Under the pieces are notes generated by a model. The model was not told the origin of the DNA and ran no database searches. It saw nothing but the letters and a program-made list of their open reading frames with translations. The position numbers and the translations under genes are program-made. Below, piece by piece: positions 46,103 through 58,300 of a stretch of 64,000 bases of DNA; positions within the stretch are counted from its first letter, which is position 1; each line of letters starts with the position of its first letter. Source of the DNA: JAHELQ01 sp965603365 (GTDB lineage Bacteria > Acidobacteriota > Aminicenantia > UBA2199); contig CBFDCR010000002.1 in the NCBI GenBank assembly GCA_965603365.1, forward strand, positions 1-64,000. The letters run 5' to 3'.

Positions 46103-46132
46103 CCTACTCAATTCCAATTCATAGATTCGCCT

Positions 46133-46794
46133 TTATGACCGTACTTTCTTAAAGGCATAGATTTTATATTTTGTGAGACCCTCTTTCATCTTATTATAAT
46201 CGTCAGAACCGGGCACAGCCAGGAAATTTTCAAGAATCTTTGGGCTGTTAATCTTAGAGCTCAGGGCAAATGTCTCCAATCTCTTCTCCGCCCTCTCATC
46301 ACATGAGAGCAGTACATTCGAGGTAATATCACGATTCCCGACAACCGCAAATCCCAGGTGGAGCAAAAACTCTTTCATCGTGGCCATGTTGCCCCCCTGC
46401 CACAGCCAATCTCAATAATTTGCTTGCCATCAATATTACAATCACCGATAACTTCAAGGGTCAATTTAACGGAATTCTTATTTAAACAATATGCCGGCAG
46501 TTCAATTTTTGAGTATTGCCTACTTGAAGTGGGTTTGTAGCCAAAATTTAAATAATTTGCATAGGGGGCAATTCCGGCATAAAAATGAATTTGATTTTCT
46601 TTTTTTTCAAAGTCAACCTGGGAATTTTTAGAAGCTTCATAAAACATCAGGGGAATCCCGTTTTCAACTATATATGTTTGGCGGCAGCATCGACATATCA
46701 AACCCGTTTGGTTTAAATTTAACTTACCCCTACACAGCGAACAAACGATCACACCAAGGGCACCGCGACTCAGCATCATGGGTTTCAATACCAA
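46133..46794 (-). pseudogene. Decayed class I SAM methyltransferase (internal deletion and frameshift)
   Basis: Two overlapping open frames read as the two ends of one methyltransferase. The first (46375-46794, 139 aa) has a Trm112-like zinc module (CSLC ... CRCC) and reaches SAM motif I (IIEIGCGRG), then runs into W-P-R-stop. The second (46133-46387, 84 aa) has a typical C-terminal region (KEFLLHLGFAVVGNRDIT, NVLLSCDERAEKRLETFAL). The catalytic middle, roughly 100 or more residues between motif I and the C-terminal strands, is missing, and the frames differ at a G-run near 46387-46392. It lies between two assembly-line genes and may once have methylated the product. An assembly collapse could mimic this. 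If translated, neither piece should be an active methyltransferase. Confidence 0.75.
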
Positions 46795-46805
46795 TATAAC
46801 TATAA

Positions 46806-49800
46806 TTAGAGCGAATATCCGGCCACAAAACCTTCTATGATTCCCGCATAGGCATCAACCAAGCCGATTATTTTTTCTTCCCTGAGGCGACGATCATTGT
46901 AATCGCAAGAAAAATAGATCACCTCTTGATCCACCCTTACCCCCATGATAATATCAAAAATATGAAGGGGGTTTTGATTCAGCCAGTTGGAACTGTGAAA
47001 AAGGGGCAATGTCGAACCTTCTCTTTTCCGGGTAAAAATTTTATTTAATTCCTGGATTTTGTAAACCACCCCTTCGCCGCCATCCCGTTGTATCTCGCTG
47101 ACCCGGCGAAACAGTTGGGGAAAGTCATGAATCGTCTCCAGATCGACCTGCAGGGAGAGATAGCTGCCGTTATCGAGTACGGTTTGTATGCTTACTTTTT
47201 TGCGTTGAGTCAATTCCGACAATGTATATATGTAGAGGGATAAAAGGATATCCTTCAACCGGTGCCCCTCCTTCAAAGATATGTCACATATTTTTGAATG
47301 GCGCGCGCCGCCTATTTCAAAACCGATGGTGGTACTGCCATTTCCACTGTTGACGGCATCGGTAAAGTAATCAAAGGGAAGCTCGAAAAAATGGATGGCG
47401 TTTACCTGGTTTAAGACCTCATCGCCGGCCTCGATATATCTCGCCAACCTGGCAATTGTGGGCTGAGAAAAAATATCTATGACCTTTAACTTTCCCGGGT
47501 AGACTCGATCTATAATACTGTGCATCTTCATCAGGTGAAAGGAATTGCCGCCCAAATCAAAAAAATTATCCTCCCTGCCGATGGCGTCGGCATCTAGTAT
47601 CTCACTCCAGATCTCAAATAAAGTCCTTTCAATATCGGAATGGGATAAAGGCGCTGCCCCACTGCCATGATCGCCAGTCGAAACGACATCGGGCAGGACA
47701 CGCCTATTAATCTTACCGGAAGGGGTCACCGGTAAATTTTCCATAAAGACATATTGAGAAGGTATCATATAATCGGGCAGCTTCGCCGCCAGATACTCTT
47801 TTATCGAGGCGATGGGAATCTCCCGCTGGGCCACGATATAGCCCACCAATATACGATGAAGGTTGGCATCCTCTTTTAAGACCACAACGGCACTCTTTAC
47901 GGCATCATGTTTAAGCAAATGACATTCAATCTCCTCCAGTTCAATACGAAAACCCCTTAATTTGACCTGTTGATCTATTCGGCCCTTTATGTCTATATCT
48001 CCCCCCGTTAACCAACATCCGAGGTCGCCGGTTTTATACAGTCTTCTACCAGGCAGATAGGGACTCCGGACAAATCTTTCGGAAGTCAATGTGGGATCAT
48101 TCATGTAACCCCCAGCCACCCCCTCCCCCGATAGATATATTTCACCGCTCACCCGCAGCGGTTGGATCTGACCCGCTGGATTTAAAATGTAAACCTGGTT
48201 ATTGGCTATGGGTGTGCCGATATTCACGGTTCCATCCATGGTCAGGTTTTTAATGGTTGACCACACGGTGGTTTCGGTGGGGCCATAGATATTATAAATA
48301 TTCGTGCCTGGTAAATCCTGGATTTTTTCAAACAGTGCCCCGGGAAAAGCCTCGCCGCCGATGATCAACTCTTTGACATTTTTCAGCCAGAGCAGGTCAA
48401 CGGCGGTCTCGATGATTAATTGTAACCTGGTGGGCGTCACCTGCAAAATATCTATGTGTTTTTGCCGGATAATCCGCTTTAACAATGTTAAATTCATCTG
48501 GACTTCTCTGTCTGCGACAAAGACCCGTAAACCCTTTACGAGGGGCAGGATCGTTTCCAGGATAAATATATCGAACGAGATGGTCGTTAAGGCCAAAATG
48601 GTTCTGCCGGAGGAGAAATTGATAACCCCGGTGATACCGGTAACCAAGTTAACAACAGATCGATGCCGGATCAATACACCCCTGGGTTTGCCGGTAGAAC
48701 CGGATGTATAAAGCACATAGGCAAGATCCCGGGGAGTATTGGCATTCGCCGGATTCCCCTCCTCCGGTAAATCTACCGGCCCCTCATTAAAATAAACCAG
48801 GTTTTTATTGTACTTTTCCGGGTCGAGAGAAGGACAATTCGCCAATACAATGGGGACACCGCAGTCAGCCAACATATAGTGAATACGTTCGGCCGGATAG
48901 CCGGGATCGAGGGGTAGAAACGCACCGCCGGCCTTCAAGATGGCCAACAGCCCGACAATCATTTCGACCGACCGTTCAACCAATAGCCCTACCACCGTAT
49001 CGGGTCTTATCCCCTTCGTTCTTAACAGCCGGGCCACCTTATTCACCCGGGAATTTAACTCTGAATAGCTGAGCTGCTGATGGTTAAAATCCAAAGCCAG
49101 AGCCCGGGGGTGCTGGTTCACACTGCTTTCCCATAAATCCGGGACCGTTTGCCGTTCCGGGAAATCCTGCCGGGTATTGTTGAAACCCTCCACGATACGT
49201 TTCTTCTCAGCCGCCGTCATTAAATCAAGATCGGCCAACCGCTTCGTCGGCTGCCGGACGATGTCCTGCAAAATATAAGAAAAGTGCCTGGCCAGTCTTT
49301 CTATTGTTTCTGCCCTGAACAATTCGCTGTAGTACTCGAAATAGAGGGTGATTTCCGAATCGATCTCAACCACCTCCAGGGTCAGGTCATACCTGGAAAC
49401 CCTTTTTTTAAAAGGATAAGGGCTCATTTTTAAGTCGCCGATATTTTCATACTTGAGAAGATCGGTATTCTGAAATAAAAACAAAAAATCAACCAGGGGG
49501 TTGCGACTTAAATCTCTTGGCAGATCGAGATTATTGACCAACTCTTCAAATTGGAAATCCTGGTTTTCAAATGCTTCGATGGTATTGGCCTTTACTTCAT
49601 CCAGGTATTCGGCAAATTCCTTAGCCTGGTCAGGATAATTTCTAAAGACGAGAATATTGATAAATATACCGACTATGGATTTTAAATCAGGATGTTCCCG
49701 ACCGGCTATCGGTGAACCGACGATGATATCCTCCATGCCCGTGTACCTGGATAACAGCACCGTATACGAAGCGAGGAGCAGGATAAACAATGTCGTACCT

Positions 49801-52319
49801 GTTTCGGCCGCTCTTTTATACAAATGTTCGGTCAATTCCGGCTCTAAGCGGACGGCATAGGTATCCCCCGCAGTGCCCCGGATTTTGGGCCTGGGAAAAT
49901 CGGCCGGGAAATCTAAGAGGGGGATGTTTCCCGAAAATTTCTTCAGCCAATACTCTTGCCGGGACTTCATCCCATCATCTTTTAAGAACCGATGCTGCCA
50001 TTGGCAAAAATCCTTGTACTGAACCCGTAATCCCGGCAGCCGACCCCCTCGATATAACACCAGGAATTCCCTGATCATCACATTAAGCGAAATACCGTCC
50101 GTTATAATATGGTGCATATCGACCATGAGTATGTGTCTGCCTTCCCCCTCCTTCAGCAGGCGCAACCTTAAAAGAGGGGCCTGTGACAGATCAAACGGTC
50201 TTATAAAATCTATTACCTTTTGTTCATTAAAACTCCCTTCCGAACCGTCGATGGTGATCTTAAATGCGATATCCTCCCAGAGATGTATTTTCTGGAAGGC
50301 TTCCCCATCAATCACCCGGAAGGATGTCCTTAAGGCTTCATGTCTGACGATTAATTTTTCAAAAACGGCATCAATATTCTTTTTATCGAGATTGCCCGCC
50401 ACCCTCATCACCATCGGTATATTATAATATGTACTGCCGGGATTCATCTGCTGCACCACATACAATCGCCGCTGGGCCGAGGATAACATGTAATATTCCC
50501 TTTTTTCTAGCGCATGAATCGGCATATAATCGGATACCTTCGCCCGCCGAATATAGCCGGCTAACTCTCTTATTTTGGGGCGTTTAAATACATCCGGCAG
50601 CGGTATCATCACCCCACATTGTTTGTGGATTTTTAATGTGATCTCCATGGCGCTGAATGAATGGCCGCCCAACTCAAAAAAGTCGGCCTCCCTGCCGATT
50701 TTGTCTTTTTCTACCCCCAAAACGGCCGACCATATGCCCGCCAGTTGTTCTTCCAGCTTATTGGCCGGTGCCGCATATTCCTTACCTTCACCGACCTGCG
50801 GCAGGGGCAGCATCTGCCGATCTACTTTGCCGTTTGGGGTCAAGGGGAGCTCATCCAGCGGGACAAAGTAGGCGGGGATCATATAATCGGGCAGGTGGTT
50901 AGACAGGTAATCCCTCAATACGGATATATCAAACCCCTGGCGGCGGAGTACCAAATAGGCGCACAGGTATTTGCCCCCCCGGCCATCTTCCCGGGCGGCA
51001 GCGACAGCATCTTTTACCCCATCGTGTTTCAGTATTTGATTCTCAATTTCCCCCAACTCTATCCGGATTCCCCTTATTTTGACCTGGTGATCTGTCCTGC
51101 CTATGACCTCGATATTCCCGTCAAAAAGGCGCCGCCCCAGGTCACCGGTCTTATAGACGATATCCTGCGGGTCATGGGAAAATGGATTTTTCAAAAACAC
51201 TCTTTTGGTCAGCGCCGCATCGTTGAAATAACCGGATGAGATATAAGGCGTGCGAATATAGATCTCCCCCACATTCCCCGGCAAACATCGCTGCATATGG
51301 TCATCCAGAACCATCGCTTGCGCACCCTTTACCGGTTTTCCCACCGGGATAAGGTTTCTGTCGGCATCCTCTCTTTTGATCCGGTAAAACAATTTTACCA
51401 GGGTGGTCTCCGTGGGGCCATATAAATTTACCAACTGGATACGGTCTCCAAACAAATCCACAAATCTGCGGATATCGCTGCCCCTTAATAACTCCCCCGC
51501 CAATAAAATATACTTCAAATGCTTAAAACTACCGGAATTTTTGACCTCGGCGGCCAGCAGCTTAAACAACGACGGCACGATGTGTATTAGAGTGATTTTA
51601 TTTTGATCGATCCATTCTATCAATTTGATCGGATTCATTAAGATGTCGTTATGGACAATACAACAGGTGGCCCCCCTGACCAGGGGGACAAAGATATCTC
51701 TTAAATAGGGATCAAACGACGGATTGGTAAACTGGCTGACATTAAAGTTTTCATCCACGCCAAATTCTTCGATTTCCCAGTCAATAAAATGAGCGAGGCT
51801 TCTATGACGCCCCAATACCCCTTTGGGCATCCCGGTAGACCCCGAAGTGAAATATATATAACAATATCGATTATACACCCGCTCAAATTCAAGGTGATCT
51901 TTGGCCCTGTAAAAATCTTCAGAAAGGGAATCATCGACCAGTAAGACTTCTCGATTTCCCGTTTCCAGCGCGCCCTTGAGCCTCCCCAGGTACTCTTTTG
52001 AGGTGAGCACTTCACGGGCCTTAATCTCCGCCAATAATTTTTTAATCCTCCCCGGGGGGGATATGGGATCGACCGGCACAAATAGGCAGCCGCATTTGAG
52101 GGCTGCTAAGATTGAGGCAACCAGCTCCACCGAGCGATCAAGAATGATGGGCACATGTTGACCGCTCTTCACCCTCCGATACAGCATGTTGGCAATTTTA
52201 TCGGATCTCCTCTCAAGCTCGAGATAGGAGACCATCAGATCGCCGGCTCGTAAGGCAATCTTATCGGCAAAACGCTGCGAATTTTGGCTGACTCTTTCGG
52301 CTAAATGTGTGACTGCCAT
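46806..52319 (-). CDS. NRPS: A-PCP-C-A(Gly)-PCP followed by a C-terminal half-C-like region
   Basis: 1837 residues; GGGAG eight bases before the ATG, five bases after the previous stop. It starts directly with an A domain (10-510; code by eye D-P-R-H-L-A-L-L-V, not assigned; NGK present), PCP (ELGGHSF), C (605-1030, HHIITDG). A2 (1050-1530) code D-I-L-Q-I-G-I-V-W differs from the known Gly code D-I-L-Q-L-G-L-I-W only by conservative changes, so Gly is likely. PCP (DLGGNSF). Residues ~1635-1837 (FFELPFDYFTDAVNSG onward, LKDILLSLYIYTLSEL) resemble a diverged C-terminal lobe of a C domain without the catalytic half. The next gene in line begins with a KS, so this lobe sits at an NRPS-to-PKS handover. 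The end (GFVAGYSL) has no D-F-x-F. Confidence 0.92.
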   Translation of the reverse strand: MAVTHLAERVSQNSQRFADKIALRAGDLMVSYLELERRSDKIANMLYRRVKSGQHVPIILDRSVELVASILAALKCGCLFVPVDPISPPGRIKKLLAEIKAREVLTSKEYLGRLKGALETGNREVLLVDDSLSEDFYRAKDHLEFERVYNRYCYIYFTSGSTGMPKGVLGRHRSLAHFIDWEIEEFGVDENFNVSQFTNPSFDPYLRDIFVPLVRGATCCIVHNDILMNPIKLIEWIDQNKITLIHIVPSLFKLLAAEVKNSGSFKHLKYILLAGELLRGSDIRRFVDLFGDRIQLVNLYGPTETTLVKLFYRIKREDADRNLIPVGKPVKGAQAMVLDDHMQRCLPGNVGEIYIRTPYISSGYFNDAALTKRVFLKNPFSHDPQDIVYKTGDLGRRLFDGNIEVIGRTDHQVKIRGIRIELGEIENQILKHDGVKDAVAAAREDGRGGKYLCAYLVLRRQGFDISVLRDYLSNHLPDYMIPAYFVPLDELPLTPNGKVDRQMLPLPQVGEGKEYAAPANKLEEQLAGIWSAVLGVEKDKIGREADFFELGGHSFSAMEITLKIHKQCGVMIPLPDVFKRPKIRELAGYIRRAKVSDYMPIHALEKREYYMLSSAQRRLYVVQQMNPGSTYYNIPMVMRVAGNLDKKNIDAVFEKLIVRHEALRTSFRVIDGEAFQKIHLWEDIAFKITIDGSEGSFNEQKVIDFIRPFDLSQAPLLRLRLLKEGEGRHILMVDMHHIITDGISLNVMIREFLVLYRGGRLPGLRVQYKDFCQWQHRFLKDDGMKSRQEYWLKKFSGNIPLLDFPADFPRPKIRGTAGDTYAVRLEPELTEHLYKRAAETGTTLFILLLASYTVLLSRYTGMEDIIVGSPIAGREHPDLKSIVGIFINILVFRNYPDQAKEFAEYLDEVKANTIEAFENQDFQFEELVNNLDLPRDLSRNPLVDFLFLFQNTDLLKYENIGDLKMSPYPFKKRVSRYDLTLEVVEIDSEITLYFEYYSELFRAETIERLARHFSYILQDIVRQPTKRLADLDLMTAAEKKRIVEGFNNTRQDFPERQTVPDLWESSVNQHPRALALDFNHQQLSYSELNSRVNKVARLLRTKGIRPDTVVGLLVERSVEMIVGLLAILKAGGAFLPLDPGYPAERIHYMLADCGVPIVLANCPSLDPEKYNKNLVYFNEGPVDLPEEGNPANANTPRDLAYVLYTSGSTGKPRGVLIRHRSVVNLVTGITGVINFSSGRTILALTTISFDIFILETILPLVKGLRVFVADREVQMNLTLLKRIIRQKHIDILQVTPTRLQLIIETAVDLLWLKNVKELIIGGEAFPGALFEKIQDLPGTNIYNIYGPTETTVWSTIKNLTMDGTVNIGTPIANNQVYILNPAGQIQPLRVSGEIYLSGEGVAGGYMNDPTLTSERFVRSPYLPGRRLYKTGDLGCWLTGGDIDIKGRIDQQVKLRGFRIELEEIECHLLKHDAVKSAVVVLKEDANLHRILVGYIVAQREIPIASIKEYLAAKLPDYMIPSQYVFMENLPVTPSGKINRRVLPDVVSTGDHGSGAAPLSHSDIERTLFEIWSEILDADAIGREDNFFDLGGNSFHLMKMHSIIDRVYPGKLKVIDIFSQPTIARLARYIEAGDEVLNQVNAIHFFELPFDYFTDAVNSGNGSTTIGFEIGGARHSKICDISLKEGHRLKDILLSLYIYTLSELTQRKKVSIQTVLDNGSYLSLQVDLETIHDFPQLFRRVSEIQRDGGEGVVYKIQELNKIFTRKREGSTLPLFHSSNWLNQNPLHIFDIIMGVRVDQEVIYFSCDYNDRRLREEKIIGLVDAYAGIIEGFVAGYSL

Positions 52320-52324
52320 CGTCT

Positions 52325-55300
52325 TTACTCCCGGCCCAGGTAAAGCAGATCTTCATTTTCAAAGCACTCTTCCAGATCGCATTCAAAATCGTTGGCCTCG
52401 GCCCCATCCGCTAAATGTAGAGCCGACATCTCGATATTCTCATTTTCAACCGCCAGTTCCCCCACATGCAAAAAGTTATTCAAGAGTCTTCGTATCCGCT
52501 GCTTATCAAATAGGTTACTCTTATAAACCAGCTTCAACTCCATTTCCCCATGATGATCGTTCACATACAGGGTAACATCGTATTTGGGGGAAATCTCCGG
52601 CACATCAAAGGGACTTATTTTAGACCCACTGCCGGGTATATCTTGATCCCGTTGGATTTGAAAGTAATTAAAGAGTATTGAACACAATTCAGCTTCGTCT
52701 AAATGACCCATTTTTTTCATCCTATCATACAGGAACTCATAAGGGTACAGGCTGTTATCCATCGCTTCGGTCACATTTCTCTTCGTTTTTAATAGAATAT
52801 CCAGGAATGTATTATTTGGTTTTAAGGTTGTCCGGATTAATAAGACATTTAACAATACCCCGATCACACTCTTCAAATCATAATGATCCCGGTTGGCGAA
52901 GGGAATGCCTATGGTCAGATCCATTTGCCCCATCTCCTTTGACAGTATAATATTAAAAAGGGCGATCATAAACATATTCCGGGTCACCTGGTACTTACGG
53001 CAAAAGCCTTCTATTTTGTTATACATGGGCCTGCCGATGATTACCTTTTCCACCTCGCCTTTAACCTCCCCGGCAGAGGTAACATTGTCCAGCGGCAGCC
53101 TGGTAAAACGAAATCCCGCCAATGTATCCAGCCAATACTCTTGCTGACTCTTAAATTCTTCACTTCTTAACAACTTATTTTGCCATACCGCATAATCTTT
53201 GTACCGGATTTTAATGGGTTCAAGCTTTTGGCCGGTATACGATGCCAGGAATTCTCCCTCCAATATGTCTATGGAGACCCCGTCCGCTACCATGTGGTGC
53301 ATATCAAAAAAGACAACATATTTTTCCTCTGCCAATTCCAGCAGTTCGACCCTTAACAGCGGCGCTCGATTTAAATCAAAAGGTTTAATGGCGCCTCTTA
53401 TAATCGCGGCGATATCGTCCCAATGGTTGACCTTCCTGGATTTGATTGTAAGGTGGGTCTCTTCTATATCATTTATCTCCTGTCTTACTTCCCCGTCAAA
53501 CAGGCAAAATGAGGTGCGAAATATTTCGTGCCGCCGCAGGAGATGCCGGCAAGACTCCTCAAATTTACCTCTGTCCAGCTTACCTTCAAATATAAACATG
53601 GTGGGTATATTGTAGAGGGTGCTCTCTAAATCCATCTGCTGCAAAACATACAATCTCTTCTGGGCCGAGGAGAGGGGATAGTGTCTCTTTTTCTCCACAT
53701 TTTCTATCAATAAAAATTTCTGCGGCGCCGCCTCTCTAATGGACTCAGCCAGCCTCTTGATGGTGGCGGCCCTAAATATGTCAATCAATGGAATCTTTAT
53801 ATGCCACTCTTTATGTATTTGGGCCGCCAATATGGTGGCGGTCAAAGAGTATCCACCCAGTTGGAAAAAGTCGTCATTCGTGCCGATCCGTTCTTTTTGA
53901 AAGAGATCTCTCCACATCCGCAGCAGTCTGAATTCGATCTCATCCACGGGGCTGTCTGCCTCCCCATCACTGCCGGACGCCATGGGGGGAACCGGCACAA
54001 AGTGGGCAGGGGTCATATAGTCCGGTAATGTATTACCCTGGAATTGGCGCCGGAAGAGTTCAGGAAAGGGCTCCGAGGAGTTTTCGATAAGATCCGCCAA
54101 TAGGCGGACAAAGTACTCTACCCAGTTTTGTACCAGCGGACCGTCAAAGAGCCCGGAATGGTAATCGAAATCCAGGTGGAGCCGTTCCCGGGCCGCTACC
54201 ACATTGAGGCTAAAATCATATTTCACCCGGCTAATGGGAAAGGGGATCATCTGGATTTTTAGATTCTCTAATTTCTCCAATTCTACGGGCCGATCCAGGT
54301 TGAAAACGATATTGATGGCAGGGGGACATACAATGTCCTGGCCCTGTTCCGTCTTCATAATCTTGATAATTTCGGTAAAAGAGTAAGCCTGGATTTTATA
54401 TATTTCAAGCAGTTGGTCTTTGATATAGCCGAGATAGTCAATAAAATGGCCCTCCCCGGTAAAATGGGTGCACATGGGCAATATATTCACACAGTTGCCG
54501 ACCAGGGATTTCCCCCTGGCAAATGTTTGTCCACCGCTGGGAATGCCGACGACCAGATCTGCCTGGTTGGATAAGCGGTAGAGAAAAATGTTGAACACCC
54601 CAAGAAGGATCATAAATAGGGTATGTTTGTGGTTATTTTTAAAGGCCTCCAGCTCTCTAAAGAGAGCCTCTTCAATGACAATGCTCCGGCGGGCACCCCT
54701 TGCGTCGCCCACCGTATGCCGTGGGTGATTGCCGGGCAATTGCAGGGGAGGATAGGGGGAAGAGAGTTTGCCTTGCCAGTATGCCCGGGCTGCGGCTATC
54801 CCCGGTCTCTCCAACAAACCGGCCTGTTGTTCTATATACTCCCTGAACTGCATGGGGGCCGGGAGCTCGACCCTCTTACCCTGCATTTCCGCCTCATACA
54901 GCATGGCCAACTCCGCCAGCAAGGTGTTGACCGACCAACCGTCAATCACGATGTGGTGGCCGGTAAACAGCAGTAGATGCTGCCGTTTTGAAATCTTTAA
55001 TACACACAACCGGAATAATGGGCCCAGGGCTAAATCTAATTTATACATACCCACCCCCTCGAACCAGGTGGAGATCCGGGCCTCCCTTTCCCTTTTTTTT
55101 AGATGCGAATAGTCGGCAAAGGGGATCTCGGCCTTCATAGACGGCACTATTGTTTGCCAATTCCCCTCACCATCGATTATGGTTCTCAATGCTTCATGCC
55201 GATTGGCCAACGCCTGGAGTGCCTGGAGCATCCTGTCCAGATCCAGGAGTCCGCCCAACTGCAGCATGGCCGTTTCATTAAAGGCAGTCGAACCTTCGGG

Positions 55301-58300
55301 ACTCAAGTGGGCATGACACCAGATCTGTTTTTGGGCCTCCGTCAGCCTCACCTGTTGGCTCTTGACAGTTCCGGGAGATTTTTCTTCTCTGGGCAATAGG
55401 CCGTCACTTTGCAGTTGCTCTACACTCTCTTTCACGGCCTCTATCAAACCATCGATATCGGCATCGCTGTGGGCGGTCGATAAGAAGCAATTCCGGCCTT
55501 CCCAGACATAGACCCCATGATACAGCAGGTAATAAAAAAACATCTCGATATCCAATTTTGACCGGAATCTAAACAGGGAGCCAAAATGGACGACATCGAT
55601 AGGCAGGCCGCGGCCCTGGAAAAAGTCATTGAGGCTTTGGGCCAGGTAAGCTGTCTTCCGGTTCAGGCGAGCCTGGAGATCGGGGCCTTGCTCTATTAAA
55701 TGGTTGAGCACCGCCGAGGAGGCGGCCACGGCGAGGGGATGGTGACAAAACGTACCGGCGACAAATGTCCGTTTTCGATCGACCGGGGGGTAGGAAAAAT
55801 CGCCATACCGCCACATGCCGCCGTCAACACTGCTCATAAACTCCTTTTTTCCCGCCACGATGCCTATGGGCATGCCGCCGCCGACTATTTTCCCATAGGT
55901 GACCAGATCGGCCTGCACACCAAACCAGGCCTGGCAGCCCCCGGGATGGATACGAAACCCGGTGATCATCTCATCAAAAATCAAAAGGATCCCCGCCTCC
56001 TCCGTTATACCTCTCAATTCATGCAGGAATTCCCGGGGCTGGAGCGCCGGGCGTCGACTCTGCACAGGTTCCACCATCACGGCGGCAATGTGGGGTCCGT
56101 ATTTTTTTATCGTCTCTAACGAATCGGGTTGCCCATAGTCGAGGACGATAACGTCATTCACAAAGGCGGGTAATACCCCCGGCGCCATGGGAGCCGTGTG
56201 TAAACGATCGGAAGAGGTGTGGGCTCTTGCCAGTACCCCATCAAAGGAGCCGTGATACGAACCGGCAAACAAAACCACCTTAGACCGGGAAGTGACGGCC
56301 CGGGCGATCCTCAGGGCCACCATGACGGCTTCGGTCCCCGAATTATAAAATGCCGCCCGCTCGCAGTGGGTCAAACGACAGACCAATTGGGCCACGGGAC
56401 CGGCGTGCCGGGACATGGGGCCCAGCAGCATACCCTGACTTAACTCGGCCTCGATGGCCTGGGTCAAAAAAGAGGGATTATGACCCAGCAGATGAACGCC
56501 AAACCCCATAGAGATATCCAGGAACTCATTGCCGTCCAGGTCAATAAACCGGGAACCGGCGGCACTCTTCGCATAGATGGGGTAAAGCATCTCTTTGATA
56601 TGGGGACGGAAACCGGCCACATTTCTATTATTCGCCAGCACAGATCGATATTGCTGGGTAAGCGTTTTCGATGCCTTTGTGCGCCGGTTAAAGGTCTTAA
56701 TAAAATTCCCAATCCTGGGGTCCCTGACTTTGCCGGTAGCCCCATCCGGCTTCACCTTCATCTGCCGGTAGGGTATAAAGACATCCGGCTCTTCACTCTC
56801 CTTTTGGGCGGTCCCTGTTTGGGGCAGTTGTTGAGCCAGGTATTCGGCTGTTTTGTAACAGGTGGACAGGTCGCCAAAAAAATCATTGAGGGAAATGTCC
56901 ACATCATACCTGTCTTTGAGGGCATGGGAGAAGTCAACGATCAGAACCGAATCCAGCCCCATCTCCAGGAAATCCCTGTGCAAATCGATCTCATCCACGG
57001 TCAACTTTGTGATTTCAGCCAGGATTGTGGTTAACTCCCCGAGAACGGCATCAAGACGTTCTCCTCTGTGCCGCCGGCGGCAGGCCTCCTTAAACCGGCC
57101 GTCTGAAGGCTTTTGGGGGGTTATCGACAGCCAACATCTCGTCGGTTCAAATGGGGAGGCCGGTAAATGGACGATTCGCCTGCTCTCATCCCGGTAAAAC
57201 TCTTTCCAATCCACCTCTGCGCCCCGCACATACAATCGACTTATCTCTTCCAGGGGCGTCAGGTTGGCGGGATCCGACAAATATTCTTCCATTTCCCCTT
57301 TAGAGCGGTCACTCATTTTTTGTATGTCCCTCTCGGCGACTTCACCCTCCCCTCTTATCTCGACACTATCGGGAACGGCCGTATGCGATGAGTAGTAAAA
57401 CCAGTCGGCTTTAAGCCGGTCAAAGGCCGAAGACCTTGCCGCCTCCATCCTGTTTTTTAAATCTGCCCTGGTTCCCACAATAATGGCCAACCGGTATTTA
57501 TAATGCCCCCTGCCGGTATTGACGGTATAACATATATCCCCCACACCGACATCCCGGTTTTTATCCATGTAACTCAAATACCGGTTTAATAGGGCTGCCA
57601 GGGCGTTCTTACTCTTGGCCGATAAGGTAAAAATATAAAACTTTTGGGGCTGCCCACCGGTGTCTCTCTCGATCTGGGGGGCCTCTTCCAGGACAATGTG
57701 ACAATTGGTGCCGCTGATGCCAAAGGCACTCACCCCGCATCTCCGTTTAAAGCCATTCACTTCCCAACCGACGGTTCGATCACTGACATAAACCGGGGAT
57801 TCCTCGAAATCAAATTTGCGGTTGGGTTTATTGAAGTGGAGGATGGGGGGTATCTGTCTATTCGTTAAGCACAAAACCGCCTTGACCAGGCCCACGATCC
57901 CGGCGGCCTGGTCCAGGTGCCCGATATTCGTCTTAACCGAGCCGATGGCGCAAAATTGTCTTTTATTCGTAAATCGCCTGAAGGCCCTGCGGATGCCCTC
58001 CAGTTCGATGGGATCCCCCAGTTTGGTCCCGGTGCCGTGGGCCTCGATATAGGCGATCGTCTCGGGATCAACCCCTGCGTTCTTCCAGGCCTCGACCATT
58101 ACTTCTTCCTGTGACAGTACATTGGGGGCAGCAATGCCTATGGAATTACCATCCTGGTTGACTGCGCTCCCTCTTACTACCGCATATATATTGTCCCCTT
58201 CGTCAATCGCCCTGTTTAAGGGCTTCAAAAAAACGGCTGCCACCCCTTCGCCGCTGCCGGCGCCATCGGCGCTGTCGTCAAATGTCCTGCTCCGGGAAGT

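Noticed and set aside
46133..46387. Separate 84-residue gene
   Set aside because: It has no plausible ribosome site or family as a stand-alone protein and reads as the C-terminal end of the broken methyltransferase.
50661..51239. 192-residue plus-strand open frame
   Set aside because: Antisense to an A-PCP region with intact motifs; no ribosome site or recognisable domain.
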